A stretch of 64,000 bases of DNA from Oncomelania hupensis (lineage: Eukaryota; Mollusca; Gastropoda; Littorinimorpha; Pomatiopsidae): the NCBI GenBank assembly GCA_036898135.1, contig CM072520.1, positions 1,463,386 through 1,527,385 of the forward strand, given 5' to 3'. Below are positions 1 to 14,794 of this stretch, one piece after another. The position numbers and the translations under genes were made by a program. How positions within the stretch are numbered: the first letter of the stretch is position 1; each line of letters opens with the position of its first letter. Below the pieces are notes generated by a model. It worked only from the letters and a program-made list of their open reading frames with translations, was not told where the DNA came from and ran no database searches.

Positions 1-672
1 ACACCTCTCTCTCTCTCTCCAACCCAAAGTTTACCATAAAACCTTAACGCCTCTCTCTACAACCCAAAAGTTTACCATAAAATCTTAACACCTCTCTCTC
101 TCCAACCCAAAGTTTACCATAAAACCTTAACGCCTCTCTCTACAACCCAAAAGTTTACCATAAAACCTTAACGCCTCTCTCTACAACCCAAAAGTTTACC
201 ATAAAACCTTAACACCTCTCTCTCTATATATAACCCAAAGTTTACCATAAAACCTTAACGCTTCTCTCTACAACCCAAAAGTTTACCATAAAACCTTAAC
301 ACCTCTCTCTCTCTACAACGCAAAGTTTACCATAAAACCTTAACACCTCTCTCTCTACAACGCAAAGTTTACCATAAAACCTTAACACCTCTCTCTCTCT
401 ACAAGCCAAAGTTTATCATAAAACCTTAACACCTCTCTCTACAACCCAAAGTTTATCATAAAACCTTAACGCCTCTCTCTACAACTCAAAGTTTATTATA
501 AAACCTTAACACCTCTCTCTCTCTAGAACCCAAATTTTACCATAAAACCTTAACGCCTCTACAACCCAAATTTTACCATAAAACCTTAACGCCTCTCTAT
601 AACCCAAAGTTTACCATAAAACCTTAACACATCTCTCTCTCTACAACCCAAAGTTTATCATAAAACTTTAAC

Positions 673-734
<62 letters not shown>

Positions 735-809
735 CAAAGTTTATCAGAAAACCTTAACACATCTCTCCCTCTCTCTCTACAACCCAAAGTTTACCATAAA
801 ACCTTAACA

Positions 810-869
<60 letters not shown>

Positions 870-890
870 ACCCAAAGTTTACCATAAAAC
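1..890. repeat. Minisatellite, about 40-60-bp units with CT-rich spacers
   Basis: About 20 tandem units share a core reading CCCAAAGTTTACCATAAAAC followed by CTTAAC, separated by (CT)n runs of variable length. Two long CT stretches lie at about 676-729 and 811-866. The array ends about 145 bp before the start codon of the deacetylase-like gene, so it occupies that gene's upstream region. Whether it affects transcription cannot be told from sequence. Confidence 0.9.
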
Positions 891-1036
891 CTTACTTTGC
901 TGTAATTGAAAATTAAACAAAAATTAATAATTCTTTCCCCCTTCTCTTTTCCTTCCATCATTCCTTTCTGTTTTCTTTCTTTCCTTTTTTCCCTCTTTCT
1001 TTTGCTTCAAGGTCCGCTGTTCCAGTCTGTACCGCA

Positions 1037-2923
1037 ATGAAGACAGTTCTATTCGCCCTCGCTACAACCATCGCCAGCCTCCAGTCCCCTTGCTGGGCTC
1101 AGACCGAGGACTGCAAGCCCGGGACCAATTGCAGCCCACCAAACTGCCGCTGCTGGAACGACGAGGCCATTCCTGGTGGCATCGTCCGCGAGGAGACGCC
1201 CCAAGCTGTTCTGTTCACCTTTGAGTATGCCCTGAACGCCGGCAACGTCGACTTCTACACAAGTCTCTTCGCAGGTAGATGTGTGTGTTTGTGTGTGTGT
1301 GTGTGTGTGTGTAGGTGTGTGTGTGTGTGTGTGTGTGTATGCTGCCATGTGTACGTATGTGTGCGTGTTGCTTTAGTTAAGCTTACTTATATTTGGGTAA
1401 GCATCCATATTATAGTGGAAGCAGTAGCAATGCGAGGCGTCATCAGACAAGGAGTCGTTTTTTCTTTTTTCTTTTCTTATTTTTTTTAACGCTTTATTGT
1501 CCCTTTTTTATCGGGAAATTCTGGGCCGCCTCCCCTGGGGAAGGCGTAGTCGCAGCCTGTGGCGCGCCCAAACCCAACCTACCTAACATTAGTTGTGTTT
1601 TTGAAATTTTGCTGGGGGGAGCAAACCCGAGACAATCCCCGAGACGTTGCCTGATTCGAAAGTAAATAATATTCGGAGAAACATTACGCCCAGATGCTGG
1701 ATCGATCCCACACCTGTCAGACGTCATTGGTTTCTGGCCTGTGGACAAGGCAAGTTAGTCCCGCCTTAGCCCACTTGGCCACAACACTCTTTGGTTATAA
1801 ACTAAAGAACACACACTGCTGCCCAGCTAAGACAGTGTGAAGTGCTATGGTGACTAGAAATCTTCAACCCTGAAGAGCATAGCCCTAGATCCATACCCAT
1901 ATCCACAATGCTAGAAAAATAAGGAAAAAATAAAATGATGAAGCCCGTAGGACTCACATGCTCCTTATGGAACTTGCAATACTTTACATCAAAATGAGTG
2001 CCCAGAAAAGAAAAAAAATAAAATAGTGGCATTAAAATGCAAATACCGAATTTGATCTTTCAATGCTCGTGACCTTGAGATGACCTTGACCTCCGGCTCC
2101 AAATACACTCATGTACGATCAAATAAAATACAGCAAAAGTTGTATTATGCTTAATTAAAAAAAACTTACCTTGGGATGACCTTGACTTTCACGTGACCTA
2201 CTATGCTTATGTGTGATCAAATAAGTCAATGTTGTTGAATACTATAGGTTAAATATACAGCCATGTAAAGTATGATTACCTATGTTTAAAAAATATTTGT
2301 GCAGATCCACGCAAAAAAGGGAACATATCTAAAAGATCAATCTATCATCTCTAAATAGCACAAGTTTGGACTTTATATCTCTCATAGTTTTTGGTCAAGG
2401 TTACTTCAAAGTACCTAAAATAACCGACTTTAGACAGCTCCAGTGACCTTGACCTTGGAGTTAGGTTGCCCAAATTTGCAAAGTATGTGTGTCTCATTAA
2501 TATCTATAATGCATCAAAGAATCATAAGTTCAATGTTAATAACTTGGGAAAAAAGTAAAATTTTGAAAAACAATTTTATTTTTTGACTAAAATTTGTTGA
2601 CCCTATGACCTAGACTTTGAAGTGAAGTCTCATTCATTGATCATTTATGAGGTCTCATGAGTTTACACCGTCTTACCAAGTGTGGTTATGATAGTTGACA
2701 ACATACGTAACGGGTGAGTGCCGGTGACAAGAACACACCCAGCCAGCACCTAGGTCCTTCTCCCCCATCCCTGGCTGCCCAGGATTGTGCTCAGTTGTCC
2801 GGGCGTCAGACCATGCGCCCAAAGGCTGCGGGAGGGCGTCTCGGGCGGCTTGAGTTAGATCCTGTATCGGCCAGCGCCTTCAGCAGCTCTTGAGCTGAAA
2901 AAGCGCTATATAAGAACGATTGA

Positions 2924-2963
<40 letters not shown>

Positions 2964-5900
2964 CTGCTGGTAGGTGTCGGTATCGCTCAGCCCACACACT
3001 CTAGCATATCTCCTACAAACATCTTACAACAAATTGATTTACGTTTTTAACTAAATATTACCGAAAACCTTTTTACGAATGATGGATAAGATATTTGATA
3101 ACAATATAATATGTATACGTTTGAAACTGATTAGGACCTTGAGTTCATGAGACCCAATCCCAAACAATTCCCTGAGCAGACTAGAGCTGCTCTGTGGGTT
3201 CGGGCAAATAGAATAGACCCAACGTTTCCCGGCGTGTCGTAAGAGGCGACTAACAGGGGTGATGTTAGCACGGCATCACTGGGCGAAAGTCTTCTACACA
3301 GAAGTCACCGGCCAGGGCGGAGGAACCTCACGTTACTACAGGTTCAACGACCACGTGCTCAGGGCCAAGGCGAGCCACACTGTATTCGTGGATTTCGGCT
3401 GTGGCCAACAGCCTGGAGAGGATTGGGCCCTGCCAGGTCTTTTTTTTTGCCCAAGACACAACACATGATGAGGCTATCCACTAATTCCATGCCGGATCGG
3501 TCGTCGCCCGGCTACACAAGGACCGCGCCTTCCGTTGGCCACCAGGACGGAGGTGAAAAGTATGCTACTGATGGACAAATTAGCAAGATCCGCACGAGAA
3601 ACAACATCGTCATAGGAACCTGGAATGTCAGGACCCTAACTGCGGAAGGAAAATTAGAAGAACTGGCCCACGAGCTGGACCACTATCGATGGAACGTTCT
3701 AGGTATCAGCGAACTGCGCTGGAAAGGCCTAGGTGAAACAACGACTGACAAAGGCCACAAGCTCTATTTCAGCGGTAGAGATGACAGGCACGAACACGGC
3801 GTTGGATTCTTGGTCCACAAGAACATTCTAGCCACTGTCATGGGTTGCCGCCCAGTCTCCAGTAGACTCATTACCATCCGTCTGAGAGCAACCCCTTTCA
3901 ACATTACCATCATCCAGGCCTATGCTCCAACATCAGACTATGAAGACAGCGAAGTGGAGGATTTTTATGAAAATATACAGGCGGCCCTTGACCAAGTGCC
4001 GAAGAAGGACATAGTCATAGTGCAAGGCGACTGGAATGCCAAGGTTGGCCAAGATGCGCACCACAACTGGGGAGACACATGCGGACCCCACTGCAACAAC
4101 GAGACAAATGACAGGGGTCTGAGGCTTTTGGAGTTTGCCAGATACAACAATCTGGTACTGGCAAACACGCTTGGTCTCCACAAAAAATCCAGACGATGGA
4201 CATGGCACAGTCCCGGCGGGGAACATCACAACCAGATCGACTACATCATGGTCAAGAAACGCTTCAGATCAAGCATCAACATTGGCAGGACACGCACTTT
4301 TCCAGGAGCAGACATTGGAAGTGACCACGATCTCGTGATGATGTCTTTCCGGCTCCATTTGAAGAGAGTAAATACAGCAAAGTGCACTAGGCTGAAGTTC
4401 GACCTGGACAAACTGCAAGACCCGGAGGTGGCAAAAATATTTCAGGCCACAATTGGAGGGAAATTTGCACCACTGCTTATTTTTGGGGCAGGCGAAGTAG
4501 ATGTCAACACCATGACCAATACCTTCAACTCAGCTGTAACAGATGCCGCCACTGAGATCCTTGGCAAGCACCGACCAAAGAAGAAGCCGTGGATCACACC
4601 TGAACTTTTGGATCTGTGTGATAAACGAAGAGAGTTAAAAAAGAAAAAGAACACTTCACAGGGAGCTGATGTCTACCGAAAAATCAACAATGACATCCGA
4701 AAAGGCATGCGCACAGCAAAGGAGAACTGGATAGAAGATCAATGCCAGGAAATAGAGAACAATCTGAACAAGAACAACAGCAAGAAGGCCTACCAGACTG
4801 TGAAGCGGCTGACAAGTGTTAAACAGCCCAAAGTCTCCACTATCCAAAGCAAGTCTGGCATTTGCCTTACAGAAGAACAAGAAGTCTTGGACAGATGGAC
4901 AGAGTACTGCTCTGACCTTTACAACCATACACCAAATGGAGACCCATCAGTTCTAGCATGTCCCGAGAGCAGAGAAGAAGAAGAAATCCTCCCAATTCTC
5001 CGGGAAGAAGTTGAGGCAGCAGTGCAATCGCTGAAGAAAGGGAAGTCAGCGGGAGTGGACAACATACCAGCGGAACTGCTACAAGCAGGAGGAGAAGCGA
5101 TGACTGATGCTCTCACCATTATCTGTAACAAGATCTGGCAGAGTGGGGAATGGCCTACACCATGGACCCAGTCGCTTGTCATCACTCTTCCCAAAAAAGG
5201 TAACCTTCAGGAGTGTGAAAATTACCGCACCATCAGCCTCATCAGCCATCCCAGCAAGGTCCTCCTGAAAATAATACTCAACAGGTTGAAACCACAAGCT
5301 GAACAAATCATAGCTGAAGAACAAGCAGGATTCATGGCAGGGCGAAGTACCACTGAACAGATTTTCAACCTCAGAATAATCTGTGAGAAATACCTACAGC
5401 ACCAACAACATCTATATCATGTGTTCATAGACTTCAAGAAGGCATTTGACCGAGTCTGGCATGCAGCTCTATGGGCAACCATGAAAGTGTACAACATCAG
5501 CCCTAAAATTATAGAAGTCATCAAAAGCCTGTATGACAAGGCTACCAGTGCAGTCCTCCATAACAGCGTCATCGGGAACTGGTTCAGAACAACAATCGGT
5601 GTGCGTCAAGGATGCCTACTCTCCCCAACACTCTTCAACATCTTCCTAGAGCGCATCATGTCAGATGCTCTTGCAGATCACGAAGGCACAGTCAGCATAG
5701 GGGGCAGAGCAATCTCCAATCTTCGTTTTGCGGATGATATTGATGGATTGGCTGGAGAGGAACAAGAACTTGAACAGCTTGTACAGAGGCTTGACACCAC
5801 CTCCAGAGCTTATGGAATGGAAATAAGTGCAGAGAAGACCAAAATGATGACCAACAACACCAATGGCATCAACACGGACATCAAAGTACAAAGCCAATCC

Positions 5901-8900
5901 CTCAACACAGTGCACAGCTTCAAATATTTAGGAGCCATTGTGTCAGACAATGGGTCTCGACAGGAAGTCCTCTCCAGGATCGCACAAACAACTGCTGCCC
6001 TGACAAGGTTGAAGCCCATTTGGAAAGACAGAACCATCAGTCTACATTCCAAAGTAAGACTGCTGCGCTCTCTGGTCATCTCCATCTTCCTATATGCTTG
6101 CGAAGCATGGACGCTCACAGCAGATCTCCAACGAAGAATACAAAGCATGGAGATGAGGTGCTACAGAAGACTTCTGTGCATTTCCTATACCCAACACATC
6201 ACCAACGTTGAAGTCCGACAGACCATCACACAAGCCATTGGACAACACGATGACCTGCTCACAGTGGTGAAGAAACGGAAACTCCGATGGTATGGCCACG
6301 TCACCAGATCATCAGGCCTTGCAAAGACCATTCTGCAAGGCACAGTGCAAGGAGGTAGAAGAAGGGGGAGACCGAAAAAGAGGTGGGAGGACAACATTCG
6401 AGAATGGACTGGTTTGACACTGAGCGAAGCCATGAGGGCTGCAGAGGACAGAGAAAGATGGAGTATGCTGGTTAAGCGATCATCTGTGGTGCCCCTACGA
6501 CCTTCGGGTTATGGGACAGGATAGGATAGGATAGGATAGGATAGACTAGAGGGGACATGTTCAGGTCAAATCTGCTCTGATATCATCTGTGGCATTGTCC
6601 TGTGGAAATGATATAAGCTAACAGTCTGATGCACCAGCTCTAGTTATATGTAGTAGAGTGACATGGTTCTTCAAAGCTGACCGCCTTCCCTCAGGTATTC
6701 CAGCGTCGTTACGTCATCGTCGCCCAATAGTGACGCAGTCCTCATCGACATCTTTCTTCAAGCTTATTCGGTCATATGAGAGTCGATGTAATAAATATTT
6801 TAATAAATTAATTAGATAATAATTACATTTATAAGCGCCTCACACTAATAACTGGAGAAACAGTTGCAAAAAACAGTAGAAATACAAATTATATGAAAAC
6901 TATTCCTAGCAGCAGTCTGCCAGGTGGTGACTAAGCGATCTGAGAGTTGAACAAAGAAACGCTAGAAAATTCGTTTCCATAAGTCATTGTATGTTCATTT
7001 CTCTCTTCTCAGACGTACGCAAACATACTGGAAAAAACATTAATATCTGCATCATCACTAACAGCAAAGAACCAATAATCATACCAATTAATTATTATGT
7101 TTTACTTTTAGAAAATGTATAAACTAAACAAGTGAAACAATAAATATTACCCTGCTCTGGGAACTAAAGACTTAATATAACACAACATTGAAATACTTCT
7201 GAATAAATGCGTGTACACTCATTCATAATAACAAAAATAATAACGGATTTTTATATAGCGGGTACGCCAGCCTATGACTAGACTCACCACGTTTTACATA
7301 GTCATTACATAAAAATGCATGCACTCGATCAAACATCACTTTTGCTACGATACACCAAAAGACGGAACAGTAAAGGTAAAAACAATTTACATCTATGTAC
7401 AAAAATGACAAAAAAGACAGAAAAAAACTATTTACAACTATGAACATAAATGACAGAAAAGACAGAAATAGAACAGCAAAAACCTATTCACAGCTATTTA
7501 TATGCCCGGTTAGACCCAGGAAGAAAAACAGTATAAATATTTACAGCCGTGTATACACTTAAGGATCAGACGAAGACAAAAGAGGAGAGAATGGCAGCGG
7601 GATACAAATCAGTCTGAATAATGCAGTTTGAAGGGGTGTGTTTTGAGGGCTTTTTTGGATGCTTGTGTTGATTGTATGTTGCGGATATGGGCGGGAAGGG
7701 AATTCCACTGCTTGGGTGCGGAGTAGGCGAATGCACGTTGGGCGTATGTCTTAGTGCGGGTGACGGGAAACGTGGGTGTGCGAGTGTCAGCAGAAGATCT
7801 TAAAGTGCGTGAAGGGGAGTAGACAGACAGTAGATCAGCAAGGTAGGAAGGACAAGAATCTGTGAAAAAGTTGTGACAGAGAACAGAGAGTTTGTACTCT
7901 ACGCGTGCTTGCACAGGAAGCCAATGAAGGGAATGTAGTAGAGGTGTAATGTGATCGCGTTTCTTAGCTCAGAATACTAGTCTAGCTGCTGAGTTCTGAA
8001 CGGTCAACCTTTTGTAGTTTGTCAATGATGTGTTTTGGGGAGCCAGCGAGGAGAGAGTTGCAATAGTCAAGACGATAAAGGACGAGAGCGCAGACTAGGG
8101 TTTTGGTGGCAGTGACTGTAAGATAGTGGCGAAAGGAGCTGATTTGGCGGATGGCCGTGTATGCAGAGCGACAGACGTTGGAGATGTGGTTGTTGAGGGA
8201 CAGGTCATCGGAGAGAATGTAGCCGAGATTTCTCGCTGAGGATGAGAACTGAATGTTTGTTGTCCCTACTGTAAGCGATGTTGGGAGAGGCGAGAGTAAG
8301 GAGGAGGTATTGTGCTTGTGAATGAGGAGGGCTTCGGTTTTATCGTCATTAAGCTTAAGCTTGTTGAGTGTCATCCATGACTTAATGTCTGTGATGCAGT
8401 TCTCTAAAGTCTGAACAGTGGAATTAATGAGAGAGGGGGCAGTGGATTTATAAAGTTGTGTATAATCTGCAAACGACTGAGTCTCAACAGCTTGCTTTCC
8501 GAGCAGGAGAAGCAGTGGCTTGGTGTACAGAGTGAATAACACCGGCCCTAAAACGGAACCCTGAGGCACGCCGCACACCAAGTCTGCTATGCTGGAGAAA
8601 CAGCCATCGACAGTGACTGCTTGTGATCTGTCAGAAAGATATGAGTGGAACCAAGCCAGGACCGAGCCAGAGATTCCAAAGTAGTGTTGAAGAGTGTTAA
8701 AGAGAATGTGGTGGTCGACTATGTCAAAAGCGGCTGAGAGGTCTAATAAGGTGAGAATGGAGACGTTACCATCATCTAAGGCAAGCAATAGATCATTGGT
8801 TACCTTTAGGAGGGCTGTCTGAGTGCTGTGGAAGGGTCGGTAGGCAGACTGGTTGGGGCAAAGTAAAGCGTTATCATATAGGTATGCAAACAGTTGTTTG

Positions 8901-10401
8901 AGAACAATTTTTTCTATGACTTTGGACAGGAATGAGAGGTTTGAAACAGGTCTATAGTTCTTTAGATTATTTTTGTCTAAACTTGGTTTTTTAAGGAGGG
9001 GTTTGATGACAGCCGCTTTGAGCACAGATGGAACAACACCAGAGGACAGACTCTCGTTTATAATGTGTGTAATGGTCGGGAGTAGAGGGTCAAGATTCTC
9101 TATCAACATGGGGGTAGGAATGGGGTCAACATCATCCAACACCAACGACAATGCAGCGTTATTTCTTTAAACTAAACAGTTTATAACATTTCAATGTAAT
9201 AGATATTTTAATAAATCAATAAGAGAATAATTACCTTTATAAGCGCATCACACTAGTAAATGGAGAACCAGTTGAAAAAACAAAAACATAATAGAAATAC
9301 AAATTACATGAACAATATCCGCTGCACCAGTTTCAGTGGATAAGTATCCAAGTTTCTGCTTAGGCTGCCAGGTTGCAACTAACCGAACTTTCAGCTCAGT
9401 TCAGCTCCAAAGATGTGTCAGGGTCAATATACTTATCTGTAATCTATGTATGTACTATGTTATGTCAGTGTCAATGTATTTATCCGTAATCTATGTATGT
9501 ACTATGTTGTGTCAGTGTCAATGTATTTATCTGTAAGCTATGTACTTGTGTCAGTGTCAATGTCTTTACCTGTAATCTATGTATGTACTTTGTTGTGCAA
9601 GTGTCAATGTATTCATCTGTAATCTATGTATGTACTATGTTATGTCTATTACAAAATATTTATCTGTAATTTTTGTATGTACTATGTTGTGTCAGTGTCA
9701 ATGTATTTATCAGTAAGCTATGTATGTACTTTGTTGTGCAAGTTTCAATGTATTCATCTGTAATCTTTGTATATGCTATGTTGTGTAAGTGTCAATGTCT
9801 TCATCTGTAATATATGTAGGTACTATGTTATGTCTATTACAAAATATTTATCTGTAATCTATGTATGTACTATGTAATGTCAATGTATTTATCTGTAATC
9901 TATGTATGTACTATGGTGTGTCAGTGTCAATGTATTTATGTGTAATCTATGTATGTATTATGTGTGTCAGTGTCAACGTGCTTATTTGTAACTTATGTAC
10001 GTATGTTATATCAGTTTCAAAGTATATATCTGTAACCTAATTATGTATGTTATGTCAGTGTCAGCATTTTATCTGTAACCTAAGTTTGTATGTTATGTCA
10101 GGGTAAACATATTTATCTGTAATCTATGTCGGTACTATGTTGTCTAAGTGCCAATGTATGTATTTGTCAACTATGTAGCCTATTACGTTATGTTCCTATG
10201 TTGTGGCAGACACGAAGAACCCTAACGGCTGTCCAGCAGTGGGCACGTTCTACGTACAGAAGACCAGCAGTGACATGGAGCTGGTCAAAGCACTGGCGGA
10301 CAGCGGCCACGAGATCGGAGTGACCAGTGTGGACGGCACCAGCCCCGAAACCGCTGAACAATGGAGGGGCAGCATTTCAGGTACGTCACGTTTTCTACCA
10401 C

Positions 10402-10456
<55 letters not shown>

Positions 10457-11617
10457 GTGATGATGAAACACATATATAAAGTGCAATACCCCGAAATCTC
10501 TCCCGTACGATGTCAAAATCAAAAAGCAAGTCAATTTTTGCCAAATATTAAGTTGTTAGATCTTCGCAGAAAACACGATGAGTCGCATCTTCAGGGTGAA
10601 TTTTGATTGAAAATCAGCTGTTGTTAGAGGGCGAGATCTAGACTTCAAAAGGAACACACAACGAAGATCATCAAAGCACAAAATGTTGATATGGGGACAA
10701 AATAAGAGTATGTTTACGATATCCCGATTGACCCTATATTTTTGGCCCAACCCTAAACTTTTTTTTGGGATCGTCTCGAAAAAAATTTGAAAAAAGCCCC
10801 CAAAAATCGCACCCAATGTAGAAAAATGTTTAGAAAAAAAAGAAGCCTACCTACCCACCCTTTTTTTCCCCTTGGTTACCGTAAACAGACTTCTTTTTTT
10901 GGCCTTGTCAAAACTATACAAGGTGACTTGAATGTTGCTATGTATTTCCCCGTCATTTACAGAGGTGAAGAACGCCGTGGTGGGAGCTGGGGTGCTGGCG
11001 TCTTCAGTAATCGGGGTTCGAGCCCCAGAGCTGAAGCCTGGCGGTTTGGAAGAGTGGATCGCGCTGGGCCAAGAAGGGTTTCTGTACGACGCCAGCTGTA
11101 CGACGTCGACCTTTGATGACCAGGGCAACCTTTTATGGCCCTACACCTACGACTTCGCACCTGGACCCGCCTGCGACAACGGCGAGGGCCCCGAGCAAGC
11201 TTTCCCAGGTAAGACGCTCCTGTTTTACTACTGTTGCTTCAGCGACACGTCAAAGAACCTGCTGTTTTGTGTGCCTTTGTTGATCAGGATCCAGCAGCAT
11301 AAAGGGAATCAGTCGTATGGGACAAAGGCTTTATGGACCTCTCTCTTCTTTATGACCAACTTTGTGAGTGCGACACCCCAGCTCCTCCCACAGCAGGGTC
11401 TGGGTTTAAATGCTTTTTTATGTGGCAAAGGGCTGATTACTTGTAGAGCTTTTTTCACTGTGTACAGGTGTTGATTACTTACAGGTTTTTTCACTGTGTA
11501 CAGGTAAATGGCAGGTGATGGTTGCTGACTTGGAGTTCAACGGCACCAAGTGTGCCTCGCCCTCCGCTTGTACCGGAGTCAAGACCCAGAGAGACGCTTT
11601 TGACCTCTTCTACAACA

Positions 11618-11705
<88 letters not shown>

Positions 11706-11733
11706 TAATAATAATAATAACAACAACAACAAC

Positions 11734-11791
<58 letters not shown>

Positions 11792-13414
11792 TTAATATTA
11801 ATAATATTAATAATAATAATAACCGCACCATCAGCTTCATCAGCCATCCTAGCAAGATCCTCCTGAAAATAATACGCAACAGGTAGAAACCCCAAGCTGA
11901 ACAAATCATAGCTGAAGAACAATCAGGATTCATGGCAGGACAAAGTACCACTGAACAGATTTTTAACCTCAGAATAATCTGCGAGAACTATATACAGCAC
12001 CAAAAACATCTATATCATGTGTATGTAGACTTCAATAAAGCGTTTGTCCGAGTCTGGCATGCAGCTCTGTGGGCAACCATGAGAGTGTACAACATCAGCC
12101 CTAAAATTTTTGAAGTCATCAAAAGCCTAGATGACAAGGCTACCAGTGCTGTCCTACACAACAGCGCCATCGGGGACTGGTTCAGAACAACAATCGGTGT
12201 GCGTCAAGGATGCCTACTCTCTCCAACAATCTTCAACATCTTCCTAGAGCGCATCATGTCAGATGCCCTTGCAGATCACGAAGGCACAGTCAGCATAGGG
12301 GATAGAGCAATCTCCAACCTTTGTTTTGCGGATGACACTGATGGATTGGCTGGAGAGGAACAAAAACTTGAACAGCTGGTACAGAGGCTTGACACCAACT
12401 CCACAGCCTATGGAATGGAAATAAGTGCAGAGAAGACCAAAATGATGACCAACAGCACCAGTAGCATCAACATGGACATCAAAGTCTAAGGCCAATCCCT
12501 CAACACAGTGCATAGCTTCAAATATTTAGGAGCCATTGTATCAGACAACGGGTCTCGACAGGAAGAAAGAAGAGAACGAGGAGTGGGGAGAGAAGGGAGT
12601 CTGAGGAAAGGAGGAGCGGAGAAGAGGAGGGGAGACGGAGATTGTATAGTCCTCTCCAGGATCGCATAAATAACTGCAGTCCTGATAAGGTTGAAGCCCA
12701 TTTGGAAAGACAGGACAATCAGTCTTCATTCCAAGGTAAGGATGCTGCGCTCCCTTGTCATCTCCATCTTCCTATACGCTTGCGAAACATGGACCCTCAC
12801 AGCAGATCTACAACGAGGAATACAAAGAATGGGTATGATATGCTACAGACGACTTCTGGGCATTTCTTATACCCAGCACGTCACCAACAACGAAGTCTGA
12901 CAGACCATCACACAAGCCATTGGACAACACGATGACCTGCTCACAGCGGTAAAGAAACGGAAACTCCAATGGTATGGCCACGTCACCAGATCATCAGGCC
13001 TTGCAAAGACCACCCTGCAAGGCACGTGGAAGGAGGCAGAAGAAGGGGGAGACAAAAAAAGAGGTGGGAGGACAACATTCGAGAATGGACTGGCTTAACA
13101 CTGAGCGAAGCCATCAGGATTGCTGAGAACAGAGAAAGATGGAATACGCTGGTTAAACGATCATCTTGGTGCCCCAACGACTTTCGAGCTACGGGATAGG
13201 ATAGGATAGGATAGGATAGGATAGGATAGGATAGGATAGGATAGGATAGGATAGGATAGGAAGACAATACAATACAACAGTACAATATAATAATACGACA
13301 AGAATCACAACAGCCATCAAAAAGCGCTAGGTATTGACACGTAGGCTTACGTTTGGTATAATTATGTGTACACAATTTAGCATGGGTCACATGAACCCTT
13401 ACCTGCATGCTAGA

Positions 13415-13449
<35 letters not shown>

Positions 13450-14743
13450 TCTGTCTCTCTCTCTCTGTCTGTCCCTGTCTCTCTCTCTCTGTCTCTCATT
13501 TATTATTTGAGTGTACATCGTTGTTGCCGTTATGCACTAATAAAGAAGTAACGCTAAAAAAGACTGATATATCTAGACACTATCTAGAGACGTTCTATCA
13601 CCAGACAGGGACGTCTGTGTCATGGGACTATCAGTGTTGTTGGTCTTGTGTAGTTTCATCCAGCACTACGAGGGCGGCAGGTCGCCGTTCATCGTGGCCG
13701 TCAACCCAGACTGGGTGACCGTCGACTTCAAGAGAGCCGGAACACAGCAGTTTATTGAATACATCAGAGCTGCCTTCCCGGTAAGTCGTCGTTGTAGTCA
13801 TTAGCAACAGCGGTAGAAGTAGCAGTAGCAGTGGTAGTAGTAGTAGTTAGCAGCGGTAGTAGGAGTAGTAGCAGCAGCAGCAGTAGTACTAGTAGTAATA
13901 GTAGTAGTATGATTGATTGATTGATTGATTTATTGTTGCTTTAGGTCCAGCGGACTCTTCCGAGCCAAATCAGGACCGGACAACCCCCGATCTGCATAAA
14001 AGATCTGCCGAAACAACCCTAGTGGGAAAATTGATTGCCCTCCACCGGCCAGTCACTTTACAATAAAGACATCCCACGCGGGGGACGGCTGAGGGTTGAC
14101 CTCAACTACGCGAACACCCCGGTTACAAAAACAAAATAGAATACAACCATCATTATAAATCATCAACAAAACACATACATATAAAATGCCTATAGTGCGA
14201 AATAATACAATCATAGGAAGCCCTAGTGACCACCCGGCAGAAAGCGTCCAACACTCCCAAGCTGATCCAACAGACCCCATACACAAACAAGGAGTCTTGT
14301 CCAGGAAGAGTTTTCAAGAAAAAAGGTAGGTCATTGATCTAGCGAAGAAGAAGAAAGTATAGCAGAGTGATAGGACAGATCAGGAATGGGAAAGAGCAAA
14401 TGATGAAGACAGCGACAGTGGGAATTTAAAGCACTAAATTTCCAGAAAGTGGGGATACTATTTATACTGAAACCCCCGGCACTCCAACGGGGGGAACTGT
14501 TGCCGCAGTGAATTAGTCATGCCTACAAAGGCAAGACAGGTTTTCAACTGGGGCTTTCACTGTTCCCTTTATAGGTTAGAACAATCTACAGTGACAAGAT
14601 TGCTCATGACCCCAAGGGGTAATAGTAGTAGTAACAGTAGTAGTAGTAACAGTAGCAGTAGTAGTAGTAAAATCGTGTTTTACGTTTTACTACACGACTT
14701 GGTGTCTTGAGGATTATAGCAGCAGCAGTAGAAGTAGTAGTAA

Positions 14744-14794
<51 letters not shown>

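Noticed and set aside
10250..10606. Poly-His and poly-Met open frames
   Set aside because: They are translations of a GAT microsatellite in an intron.
11522..11951. Poly-Asn, poly-Ile, poly-Leu and poly-Tyr frames
   Set aside because: They come from the TAA microsatellite; only 11504-11618 is real exon.
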